Assembly (NCBI GenBank): GCA_023263735.1
Contig: JALQUQ010000015.1
Location: forward strand, 1-16,034
Direction: 5' to 3'
DNA length: 16,034 bases
Source: Paracoccaceae bacterium
GTDB taxonomy: Bacteria > Pseudomonadota > Alphaproteobacteria > Rhodobacterales > Rhodobacteraceae
Shown in pieces: positions 6,897 to 14,583 of this stretch. Position numbers and translations under genes: made by a program. Under the pieces are notes generated by a model that saw only the letters and a program-made list of their open reading frames with translations, did not search any database and was not told where the DNA came from. Positions within the stretch are counted from its first letter, which is position 1; the number at the start of each line of letters is the position of its first letter.

Positions 6897-7676
6897 ATGG
6901 CCTTTACCCAGATCCTGTACGAAGAAGACGGCCCGATCGGCACGATCACGATGAACCGCCCCGACAATGGCAACATGTTCACCGAAACGATGTGCCATGA
7001 AATCCGTGACTGCATCGAAGGCATTCGCCGCGAAACGCGCACGCGGGTTGTCGTGTTGACGGGCGCCGGGGACAAGTTCTTTTGCATCGGTGGGCAAAAG
7101 GACGGGATGGAAAAGACCAAGCTTTACGCAGGCACCTTGCCGACGCTGGAAATGTACGAGGCCATCGACAAACTGCAAAAGCCGGTGATCGCTTCGGTCA
7201 ACGGCTTTGCGGTCGGGGGCGGCAATGTGTTGCAGATGGTCTGCGACGTGACCATTGCCAAGGAAAGCGCGGTGTTCCGTCAGGTGGGCCCGATGATGGG
7301 GTCGTTCGATGCAGGCTATGGCACGTGGTATCTGGAGGACCTTGTCGGCAAAAAGCTGGCCAAGGAAATCTGGTACGCCAACCCCAAGATGACGGCGGCC
7401 TATGCCAAGGAAATCGGGCTGATCAACCGGATCGCCCCGGATGACCAGCTCAAGGAAAAAACCCGCGAATTCGCCTTGGAAATCGCTGATCGCGGGGCTT
7501 TTGCTCTGGCGTCGATCAAGGGTGCCTTCAACGCCCGCCATGGCGGCGTGGGCGGCCTGTCGCGCGTCACGCATGATCTTTTGCTGGCCCAGTATCTTGG
7601 CACCGACGAACACAAAGAGCTGAACGCCAGCTTCAACGAACGCCGCAAACCCGATCCGTCGAAGTTCGGTCACTAA
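6897..7676 (+). CDS. badI: BadI-like 2-ketocyclohexanecarboxyl-CoA hydrolase (ring-opening crotonase of the MenB/BadI group)
   Basis: This 259-residue crotonase-fold protein resembles BadI, which hydrolytically opens 2-ketocyclohexanecarboxyl-CoA to pimeloyl-CoA by a reverse-Dieckmann reaction. The diagnostic region is NGFAVGGGNVLQMVCDVTI (102-120) followed by QVGPMMGSFDAGYG (129-142). The Ser136 and Asp138 of GSFDAGYG are the residues that mark the MenB/BadI branch, replacing the two glutamates of true hydratases. A KEIWY segment (156-160) and a GTDE...ERRKPD C-terminus also agree with BadI as I recall it. The ATG at 6897 has AAAGGA about 8 bases upstream; another ATG at 6879 lacks a good site. 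The gap from the CoA-transferase is 49 bases and to the ligase 9 bases. A naphthoate-synthase role is unlikely in this context. A substituted ring substrate is quite possible. Confidence 0.85.
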   Translation: MAFTQILYEEDGPIGTITMNRPDNGNMFTETMCHEIRDCIEGIRRETRTRVVVLTGAGDKFFCIGGQKDGMEKTKLYAGTLPTLEMYEAIDKLQKPVIASVNGFAVGGGNVLQMVCDVTIAKESAVFRQVGPMMGSFDAGYGTWYLEDLVGKKLAKEIWYANPKMTAAYAKEIGLINRIAPDDQLKEKTREFALEIADRGAFALASIKGAFNARHGGVGGLSRVTHDLLLAQYLGTDEHKELNASFNERRKPDPSKFGH

Positions 7677-7685
7677 GGGACGATC

Positions 7686-9305
7686 ATGAAACCATTTCTG
7701 ACATTGCATGACCCCGGTTCGGCCAAGCGGTATTATGACGCCGGGTTGTGGACCAGCGACACCTTTTACGGGCTGATGGATGCGCAGGCGCAGGCCCGCC
7801 CGGCGGCCAAGGCGCTGCGCGATGGGCGCGCCATTCTGGATTGGCAAACGCTGAAGGCGCGCGTCGATGCCATGGCGGATTCCTTTCATGAGGCGGGCAT
7901 TTACGCGGGCGACCGTGTCTCGATCTGGATGTCGAACCGGGTCGAGGCCGTGATCACCTCTCTGGCCTGTTCGCGCGAAGGGATCGCCTGCAACCCGTCG
8001 CTGCACCGGTCTTATACCTGCGCCGAAATCACGACCCTGTTGACCGAGTTGCAGGCCCGCGCCCTGATCACCGAAGACGGGTGGGGTGCGGACCGCGCCA
8101 GCCAGGATTTCGATGCGATGCTGGCGGCGCTGCCGTTCCTGAAAAAGGTCTACACGCCGCAGACCTTTCCGATGCACATCATGGGCGTCGATCACCCGGC
8201 CCATCAGAACCCCGACAGCGTGGTCTATCTGGCCTTTACCTCGGGCACCACGGGCAAGCCGAAATGTGTGATGCATTCGTCCAACACGCTGTTGGCCAAT
8301 GCCCGCGATCTGGTGCGCGACTGGGGTCTTTCGGAAACCTCGTGCATTCTGACCCTGTCGCCGCTGTCGCATCATATCGCTTGGGTTGCGATTGCGCAGT
8401 GGCTGGTCTGCGGCGGACTTTTGGTCACCAATGACCCCCCGGCCGGCACGACGCCCATGCAGTGGATCATCGAAACCGGCGCGACCTATGTTCTGGGCGT
8501 GCCGACCCATGCGATGGATATCCTGTCGGAGCAAAAGCGGGCAGGGTTGGATCGTCTGGGGCAGGTCGAGACGTTCTACATGGCGGGGTCGCCCATCCCC
8601 GAGGTGGTCGCCGAAGCCTTTGTGACCCAAGGGATCACCCCGCAGAACATCTACGGCATGACCGAATGTTCCTCGCATCAATACACCCACCCGTCGGATT
8701 CCAAGGAGGTCTGGATCCGCACCTGTGGGCGCGGTGGCCCGGCCTATGAGGTCAAGGTCTGGAACCCGGAAAACCCGGATGAGGAAATGCCGCGCGGAAA
8801 ATCCGGCAATATCGGGGGCCGTGGGGCGGCGATGATGCTGGGCTATTTCGCCAATCAGGCCGCGACCGAAGGCACGTTCAACCGCCATGGCTATCTGTTG
8901 TCGGGCGACCTTGGGTCGTTCGATGACGCTGGCAACCTGCGGATCGAAGGCCGGATTAAGGACCTGATCATCCGGGGGGGCCACAATATCTATCCGGCCC
9001 AGATCGAAAGCCATGCGCTGACGCATCAGGGGGTGGAAAAGGCTGCGGCCTTTGGCGTGCCCGATGATCGTCTGGGCGAACGCGTCTGCCTTGCCATCAT
9101 CGGCGATGTCTCGGCCGAAGACATGTTGGAGCATCTGGCGACCAGCGGGCTTTCGAAATTCGACATGCCCGAATGGTATATCGCGGTCGAGGCGCTGCCG
9201 CTGACCGCCTCGGGCAAGATCCTGAAACGCGAACTGACCGAAATGGTCAAGCGGGGCGATCTGGCCCCGGCTCCGGTGCGCTATGTTGAAAGAAAGGCAG
9301 TGTAA
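7686..9305 (+). CDS. AMP-forming acyl-CoA synthetase, candidate alicyclic-acid CoA ligase (AliA role)
   Basis: This 539-residue ANL-superfamily ligase activates a carboxylic acid to its CoA thioester with ATP. It shows the A3 phosphate loop at 183-194 (AFTSGTTGKPKC), the A5 motif GMTE at 324-327, the adenosine-binding Asp408 in LSGDLG, the hinge GRIKDLIIRGGHNIYP at 422-437, and the A10 catalytic Lys511 in TASGKILKRE. No membrane segment is seen. The ATG at 7686 has AAGGGA five bases upstream, and the stop codon shares one base with the next start (TAATG). Between a BadI-like hydrolase and a hydratase it sits where the cyclohexanecarboxylate-CoA ligase would be expected. Sequence alone does not exclude an aromatic or fatty acid substrate. 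Confidence 0.93.
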   Translation: MKPFLTLHDPGSAKRYYDAGLWTSDTFYGLMDAQAQARPAAKALRDGRAILDWQTLKARVDAMADSFHEAGIYAGDRVSIWMSNRVEAVITSLACSREGIACNPSLHRSYTCAEITTLLTELQARALITEDGWGADRASQDFDAMLAALPFLKKVYTPQTFPMHIMGVDHPAHQNPDSVVYLAFTSGTTGKPKCVMHSSNTLLANARDLVRDWGLSETSCILTLSPLSHHIAWVAIAQWLVCGGLLVTNDPPAGTTPMQWIIETGATYVLGVPTHAMDILSEQKRAGLDRLGQVETFYMAGSPIPEVVAEAFVTQGITPQNIYGMTECSSHQYTHPSDSKEVWIRTCGRGGPAYEVKVWNPENPDEEMPRGKSGNIGGRGAAMMLGYFANQAATEGTFNRHGYLLSGDLGSFDDAGNLRIEGRIKDLIIRGGHNIYPAQIESHALTHQGVEKAAAFGVPDDRLGERVCLAIIGDVSAEDMLEHLATSGLSKFDMPEWYIAVEALPLTASGKILKRELTEMVKRGDLAPAPVRYVERKAV

Positions 9306-10072
9306 TGGCTGTTGAACTTACGCAGGATGGCGATTTTGCCGTTCTGACCCTGAACCGCCCCCAAGCGTTGAACGCGCTGTCGTTCCAGATCTTGAAAGAT
9401 ATCGGCGCGGCCATCGATGCGGTCGCAGGCATGAACGTGCGGGCCTTGCTGGTCACGGGCGCGGGCGACAAGGCCTTTTGCGCCGGGGCCGACATCAAGG
9501 AACTGCGCAACCGCCCGCTGGTCGATCAAAAGGACGGCGCGGAACTGGGGCAAAGCGTCTTTGCCAAATTGGACCGCCTGCCGGTTGCCTCGGTTGCGCT
9601 GGTGAACGGCTATGCCTTTGGGGGCGGGGCCGAATTGGCGATGGCTTGCACCTTCCGTCTGGCGGCGCCGAATGCGATTTTCGGTCTGCCCGAGGTCAAG
9701 CTGGGCCTGATCCCCGGATATGGCGGCACGCAGCGCCTGCCGCGTCTGGTGGGCGAGGGGCGCGCGCTGGAAATCATCATGACCGGCCGCAACGTCAAGG
9801 CGGATGAGGCCGAGCGGATCGGTCTGGTCAATGCCGTGATTGAGGGCGATCTGATGCAGGCTGGCCGCGACTTTGCCGGCAAATTCACCCGCTACAGCCT
9901 TCCGGTTCTGAACTTTGCCCGCCGTGCGGTTGCCCGCGCAGGCGATACGACGCTGGCCGCCGGGCTGGAGATCGAAGCCGATCTGTCAACGCTCGCCTAT
10001 CGTCTGAACGACGCCGAAGAGGGCATGGCCGCCTTTGAAGAGAAACGGAAACCGGAGTTCAAGGATGCTTGA
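9305..10072 (+). CDS. Enoyl-CoA hydratase with intact catalytic glutamates (BadK role candidate)
   Basis: This 255-residue protein is a canonical crotonase. The oxyanion-hole segments are [11 protein letters not shown] (58-68) and [15 protein letters not shown] (101-115). Both hydratase glutamates are present: Glu130 in [20 protein letters not shown] and Glu156 in GEGRALEI, aligning with rat Glu144 and Glu164. It should add water to a 2-enoyl-CoA, and in this context to a cyclohex-1-ene-1-carboxyl-CoA-like ester to give the 2-hydroxy ester. It starts on the last base of the ligase stop (TAATG), with AAAGG 7 bases upstream, and overlaps the SDR start by 8 bases. In contrast to the crotonases at 1671 and 6897, this is the only one of the three with the standard hydratase active site. 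Confidence 0.94.
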   Translation: MAVELTQDGDFAVLTLNRPQALNALSFQILKDIGAAIDAVAGMNVRALLVTGAGDKAFCAGADIKELRNRPLVDQKDGAELGQSVFAKLDRLPVASVALVNGYAFGGGAELAMACTFRLAAPNAIFGLPEVKLGLIPGYGGTQRLPRLVGEGRALEIIMTGRNVKADEAERIGLVNAVIEGDLMQAGRDFAGKFTRYSLPVLNFARRAVARAGDTTLAAGLEIEADLSTLAYRLNDAEEGMAAFEEKRKPEFKDA

Positions 10073-10772
10073 CCGCGGACAAATCGTCATTACCGGAGCC
10101 TCCAAGGGGATTGGTGCCGCCATCGCATCGGAAATGGCCCAGCGGGGCTATGATGTGGTGTGCCTGTCGCGCACGGGAACATCGGATGTTGGCCACGCCG
10201 TCGCCTGCGACATGACCGACGAGGCGGGCGTTCGCGCGGCCTTTCAGCAGATCGCCGAACGGGGCCCGATTGCCGGATTGGTCAACAATGCGGGGGTGCA
10301 TATCCTTGGGTCGATTGCCACGCTGACGACCGAGGATTTCAACAAGACCATCGCGTTGAACACGACCGCCGTCATGGTGGCAGCGCGCGAGGCCTATCCG
10401 CATCTGAAACAGAACGGCGGAACGATCGTCAACATCGGGTCTTTCTTTGACAAGCTGGGTGTGCCGGACAATCTGGCCTATTGTGCGTCAAAGGCGGCGG
10501 TGGCGGCGATGACCCGCTGCATGGCCGTCGAATGGGCGCGCGATGGCATTCGCGTGATGAACGTCGCCCCCGGCTATATCGAAACCGACCTGAACCGCGA
10601 TTTTCTGGCCCGTGAAAAGGTCCAGAAATGGATGGCAAGCCGCATTCCCGTTGGAAAACCGGGCAAGGCCTCGGACGTTGCAAAGCTGGTCGCCGCGATC
10701 TTTGGCGAAAGCATCGGCTTTTTGACGGGGGAAACCATCTACATCGACGGCGCCCAAGGGATGAACCACTGA
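10065..10772 (+). CDS. Short-chain dehydrogenase/reductase, candidate 2-hydroxy-alicyclic-acyl-CoA dehydrogenase (BadH role)
   Basis: This 235-residue classical SDR has the NAD(P) motif TGASKGIG (10-17), NNAG (74-77) and the catalytic Ser126, Tyr139 and Lys143 (YCASK). The C-terminal GETIYIDGAQGMNH segment matches the family ending. It is expected to oxidise a secondary alcohol; between a hydratase and a ring-opening hydrolase gene this would be the 2-hydroxy to 2-keto step on a ring-CoA ester. The start at 10065 is chosen because the Rossmann strand follows within a few residues and GGAG lies at 10054-10057. The in-frame ATG at 10035 would add ten residues inside the hydratase gene. Its stop shares one base with the next ATG. 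Other SDR roles, such as 3-oxoacyl reduction, remain possible. Confidence 0.9.
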   Translation: MLDRGQIVITGASKGIGAAIASEMAQRGYDVVCLSRTGTSDVGHAVACDMTDEAGVRAAFQQIAERGPIAGLVNNAGVHILGSIATLTTEDFNKTIALNTTAVMVAAREAYPHLKQNGGTIVNIGSFFDKLGVPDNLAYCASKAAVAAMTRCMAVEWARDGIRVMNVAPGYIETDLNRDFLAREKVQKWMASRIPVGKPGKASDVAKLVAAIFGESIGFLTGETIYIDGAQGMNH

Positions 10773-11944
10773 TGAATATGCTTGATAAAGTCATCGCCGC
10801 CCGCAAGTGGAACGACGAAGAGCGCATGATCCTTGACCAGGTGCAGCGCATGACGGACGAGGTGATCGCCCCCAATGCCGCGCGGGTGGATGAAACCCAT
10901 GAATTCCCTTGGGAAAACGTCAAGGCGATCAATGATCTGGGTCTGAACGCGCTGTTCATTCCCGAAGAGTTCGGCGGCGCCCCGATGAGCTATAAGCTGT
11001 ATCTGGAAGTGGTTTCCGTCATCTCCGAGGCCTGCGCCTCGACCGGCATCATCTATGCCACCAACTATCACGGGATGAAGCCGCTGATCGATTTCGGCAC
11101 CGATGCGCAACGCGCGCGCCTGTTGCCCCGCATTGCCGAAGGTGGGCTTGGCGCGCTGACGATCACCGCGCCCAACGCCGGCTCGGATGCGACCGGCATG
11201 CGCACGACCTTTACCGAAGATGGCGATGACGTCATCATCAACGGCTCCAAGGTCTTTATCTCGAACGGCAATGTCGCCGATCTTTATCTGCTTTTCGGCA
11301 AGTGGAAGGGCATCGACGATCCGCGGGCCGCGATCTCCTGCATCGTGTTGGAAAAGGGGGCGGCGGGTCATGTGATCGGCAAGCCCGAGCGCAAGATGGG
11401 CCACAACGGTTCGGCCACCTGCCCGATGAGCTTTGACAACGTGCGGATGCCGCGCGCAAACCTCTTGGGCAACCCGGGCGATGGTTTGAAGATCCTTTTG
11501 GCATCGCTGAACAAATCCCGGCCATCGGTCGCCGCACATGCCCGGGGCATCGCGCGCGCGGCGTTCCGCGACATGGTTGCCTATGGCAATGAGCGCGTCC
11601 AATCGGGCAAGGCGATCCTTGATTTTCAGGGCAACCAGTTCACGCTGGCCGACCTTGCCTCGGAATTGCTGATGGTCGAACGGTGGGTCGATTACGTCGC
11701 CGATATGGTCGACGGCGGAGAAACGGATTTTGGCATGGAAGCCTCGATCGCCAAGATGCGGGCCACCGATCTGGCGATGAAGATGGCTTTGGAAAACGTG
11801 CAGTTCCATGGCGGCTATGGATATATCCGCGAATACCGCGCCGAACGTCTGATGCGGGACGCCAAGATTGGCCAGATCTGGGAAGGCACCAACCAGATCC
11901 ATCGCCAGTTGATCGGCCGTTCCTTCCGCGAGAAGAAACGCTGA
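10772..11944 (+). CDS. Acyl-CoA dehydrogenase (FAD), second of two (AliB role candidate)
   Basis: This 390-residue protein has the acyl-CoA dehydrogenase fold: helical N-domain, ITAPNAGSD at 131-139, KMGHNGSATCPMSFDNVRMP at 208-227, FHGGYGYIREY at 345-355, and WEGTNQIHR at 370-378 with likely catalytic base Glu371. The usual Thr-Glu-Pro of the FAD motif is Thr-Ala-Pro here. In this operon it should desaturate the ring acyl-CoA made by the ligase. The cyclohexanecarboxyl-CoA dehydrogenase of Syntrophus is reported to use Asp as base, whereas this protein has Glu. The ATG at 10772 overlaps the SDR stop by one base (TGATG), and its own stop overlaps the next ATG in the same way. Confidence 0.95.
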   Translation: MNMLDKVIAARKWNDEERMILDQVQRMTDEVIAPNAARVDETHEFPWENVKAINDLGLNALFIPEEFGGAPMSYKLYLEVVSVISEACASTGIIYATNYHGMKPLIDFGTDAQRARLLPRIAEGGLGALTITAPNAGSDATGMRTTFTEDGDDVIINGSKVFISNGNVADLYLLFGKWKGIDDPRAAISCIVLEKGAAGHVIGKPERKMGHNGSATCPMSFDNVRMPRANLLGNPGDGLKILLASLNKSRPSVAAHARGIARAAFRDMVAYGNERVQSGKAILDFQGNQFTLADLASELLMVERWVDYVADMVDGGETDFGMEASIAKMRATDLAMKMALENVQFHGGYGYIREYRAERLMRDAKIGQIWEGTNQIHRQLIGRSFREKKR

Positions 11945-13068
11945 TGACGGGCGCGCTGGAGGGGCTGAAGGTTCTGGATTTCTCGACCCTGCTGCCGGGG
12001 CCGATGGCCAGTCTGTTTCTGGCGGATGCCGGGGCCGAGGTGATCAAGATCGAACGCCCCGGCACGGGCGAGGAAATGCGCGGTTACGTTCCGAAATGGG
12101 GCGCTGACAGCGTGAATTTCGCGATGCTGAACCGGGGCAAGCGGAGCCTTGCGCTGGATCTGAAAGACCCGGCGTCGCGTCAGGTGCTGGAGCCCCTCTT
12201 GCGCGACGCCGATGTGGTGATCGAACAGTTCCGCCCCGGTGTCATGGCACGGCTGGGGCTGGGATATGACGATGTGCGCGCGCTGAATCCCGACATCATC
12301 TATTGCTCGATTTCGGGCTATGGGCAGACGGGGCCCAAATCGCTGCGCGCGGGGCATGACCTGAATTACATCGGTGACGCGGGCCTTTTGGCCCTGTCAC
12401 ACGGAGAGGCCGCGCGGCCCGTCCTGCCGCCTGCGCTGATCGCCGATATTGCCGGGGGCACCTATCCGGCCCTGTTCAACATCCTGTTGGCCTTGCGGGC
12501 GCGGGATGCGGGCAAGGGGGGCGCGCATCTGGATATCGCGATGGCGGAAAACCTGTTCCCCTTTCTCTATTGGGCGATGGGCGACGGGCAGGCCGCTGGG
12601 CAATGGCCGGGCAATGGCGATGCGCTGGTCACGGGGGGATCGCCCCGCTATCAGCTTTATGCCACCGCCGACGGCCGCATGTTGGCCGCAGCGCCGCTTG
12701 AGGCGAAATTCTGGGCGATCTTTTGCGATGCCATCGGTCTGCCGTCTGATTTGCGCGATGATGCGCGTGACCCCGAGGCGACGCGCGCCGGAATTGCCGC
12801 CATCATCGCAAGCCGAGAGGCCATCCACTGGGCCGAGGTCTTTGAAGCCGCCGACTGCTGTTGCTCGATCGTTCAATCGATCGAGGACGCGTTGGAAGAC
12901 CCGCATTTCGCAGCGCGGGGCGTGTTCAGCCGCCGCGTGACCAATGACCGGAATGCCACGATGCGCGCTTTGCCAACCCCCGTTGCCCGGGTTTTGGCCT
13001 CAGATCCCAAAGGATCGGCAAGTGCGCCCCGACTGGGCGCCGACAACGACACATATGCGCCACGCTGA
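11944..13068 (+). CDS. Alpha-methylacyl-CoA racemase-like protein (CaiB/BaiF superfamily)
   Basis: This 374-residue protein belongs to the family III CoA-transferase fold but carries the signature of the racemase branch. AGHDLNYIGDAGLL at 137-150 supplies His138 and Asp139, IADIAGG supplies Asp168, and PLEAKFW supplies Glu253. These line up by eye with the His126, Asp156 and Glu241 set of Mycobacterium MCR. It is therefore more likely to epimerise the alpha-carbon of a branched or ring acyl-CoA than to transfer CoA. An inversion step would let a stereospecific dehydrogenase accept both isomers of a 2-substituted or ring acid. The N-terminal CoA-binding segment LKVLDFSTLLPGPMASLFLA is intact. 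The start at 11944 overlaps the dehydrogenase stop (TGATG). The nearby GAGAAG is only a weak ribosome site, so translation is probably coupled. Confidence 0.88.
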   Translation: MTGALEGLKVLDFSTLLPGPMASLFLADAGAEVIKIERPGTGEEMRGYVPKWGADSVNFAMLNRGKRSLALDLKDPASRQVLEPLLRDADVVIEQFRPGVMARLGLGYDDVRALNPDIIYCSISGYGQTGPKSLRAGHDLNYIGDAGLLALSHGEAARPVLPPALIADIAGGTYPALFNILLALRARDAGKGGAHLDIAMAENLFPFLYWAMGDGQAAGQWPGNGDALVTGGSPRYQLYATADGRMLAAAPLEAKFWAIFCDAIGLPSDLRDDARDPEATRAGIAAIIASREAIHWAEVFEAADCCCSIVQSIEDALEDPHFAARGVFSRRVTNDRNATMRALPTPVARVLASDPKGSASAPRLGADNDTYAPR

Positions 13069-13098
13069 ACGCGTCGGCGGCCAAAAGGAGAATTTGCA

Positions 13099-14583
13099 AT
13101 GACAATGAAAAAGGTAGGCGTCTGCGGGGCCGGTGGCACGATGGGCGCAGGCATTGCATTGGTCGCGGCACGGGCGGGATTTGAAACCGTGTGCTTTGAT
13201 CTGTCGGCGGACGCTCTGGCCCGCCAGCGCAAGGCGGCAGGCAAGTTTTTCGGCAAATCGGTCGAAAAGGGCAAGATGAGCCAAGCCGACTGCGATGCCG
13301 CCCTTGGCCGCATGATTGATGCCACCGATCTGACTGCCTTGGCCGATTGTGATCTGGTGATCGAGGCGATCTTTGAAAGCCTGCCGGTCAAGAAAGACCT
13401 GTATGGCAAGCTGAACGCGATCTGCAAACCCGAGACGATCTTTGCCTCGAACACCTCGACCCTGTCGATCACCCAGATTGCGGGGGGCTGCGGGCGCGAG
13501 GATCGCGTGGTCGGCATGCATTTCTGCCTTCCGGCGCAGGTGATGAAACTGATCGAGATGTCGCGGGGCATCAACACCTCGGACGCGACCTTTGATGCCG
13601 CCTGGGCCTGGACCGAGGCTGCGGGGCAGATCCCGGTCGAGACGCAGGACAAGCCCGGCTTTATCCTGAACGCGCTGTTGGTGCCGTTCAACAACGATGT
13701 GATCCGCGCGATCGAGGCCGGTCTGGCCACGCCCGAGGATATCGATACGGCGATCAAGGTGGGCCTTGGCTATCGGATGGGCCCCTGCACCTTGCTGGAT
13801 CTGATCGGGTTGGATACGCAGGTTCTGCTGGGCGAGGCCTTCTTTCCGATCACTCTGGATGCACGCGCGGCGGTTCCGCCGCTGTGCCGCCGGATGGTGG
13901 CCGCGGGTAAACTCGGGAACAAATCGGGCCAGGGCTTCCTGACCGGCCTGACCCGCGACAAGGCGACCGAGGCGCCGGGCTTTTCCGTCATCGGCCGCAG
14001 CGCCAATTTCGCCGAGGGGCTGGCAAACACGGGCGATGCCGTCACGATCCATCTGGGCGGCGGCTTTGTGGCCGACCCGTCGAAGACCGCCGTTCTGGTG
14101 GAACTGGGCACCGAATGCCTGGGTCAGCACACGGGCGAGGATTCGGGCCGCGAAGGGTCGAATGCCGTTGGTTTTGCGCGCTATCGCAATGGCGACGACG
14201 CACCGTCGAACCTGATCGAGATCGTGGTTCAGCCCAACACCTCGTCCGAGGCGCTGGCCGCCGCCCGCGCGATCTTTGAGGTGGCCGGTTTTGAAACGGT
14301 GGTCTGCAAGGATCTGGCGGGCCGCATCGTCGATCGTCTGGTGCGCCCGAAATACAATGACGCGCTGCGTTTCCTTGACGAAGGTCTGGCCTCGGCCGAA
14401 GACATGGACAAGACCTGCTGCATGGGGCTGGGCTATCCGATTGGGCCGATTGCCCGCGTGACGGGCGGCGGTCTGGCGCGGCACTACGATGTGTCAAAGG
14501 CGATCTATGACATGACCGGTTTGCCCGGCTATGCCCCCGCCCGCCGCGCAGTCGTAGCAAAGGCCCGTGAGGCGGCGAAGTGA
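13099..14583 (+). CDS. 3-hydroxyacyl-CoA dehydrogenase with duplicated C-terminal domain (PaaH-type)
   Basis: This 494-residue protein has an NAD-binding domain (1-185), a 3HCDH C-terminal domain (about 186-285), a linker, and a second 3HCDH-like domain (about 390-485). This is the two-domain plan of PaaH/PaaC, which oxidise 3-hydroxyadipyl-CoA. Catalytic landmarks are Ser120 in SNTST, His141 in GMHF and Glu153 in KLIE. Two oddities are an extra glycine in the dinucleotide loop (GAGGTMG instead of GAGTMG, residues 10-16) and HFCLPAQ instead of the usual HFFNPxP. The ATG at 13099 has AAAGGAG eight bases upstream, the best ribosome site in this part of the operon, after a 30-base gap. A role in beta-oxidation of the dicarboxylyl-CoA formed by ring opening fits, but is inferred. 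Confidence 0.92.
   Translation: MTMKKVGVCGAGGTMGAGIALVAARAGFETVCFDLSADALARQRKAAGKFFGKSVEKGKMSQADCDAALGRMIDATDLTALADCDLVIEAIFESLPVKKDLYGKLNAICKPETIFASNTSTLSITQIAGGCGREDRVVGMHFCLPAQVMKLIEMSRGINTSDATFDAAWAWTEAAGQIPVETQDKPGFILNALLVPFNNDVIRAIEAGLATPEDIDTAIKVGLGYRMGPCTLLDLIGLDTQVLLGEAFFPITLDARAAVPPLCRRMVAAGKLGNKSGQGFLTGLTRDKATEAPGFSVIGRSANFAEGLANTGDAVTIHLGGGFVADPSKTAVLVELGTECLGQHTGEDSGREGSNAVGFARYRNGDDAPSNLIEIVVQPNTSSEALAAARAIFEVAGFETVVCKDLAGRIVDRLVRPKYNDALRFLDEGLASAEDMDKTCCMGLGYPIGPIARVTGGGLARHYDVSKAIYDMTGLPGYAPARRAVVAKAREAAK

Noticed and set aside
6750..9134. A very long open frame on the minus strand opposite the BadI-like and ligase genes
   Set aside because: It is a shadow of GC-rich codon bias. 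Its translation is rich in His, Arg and Gly with no family pattern, and the plus strand carries two well-motivated enzymes over the same bases. The same holds for long antisense frames at 4227-5585, 5660-7120, 10739-11902 and 13000-14484.
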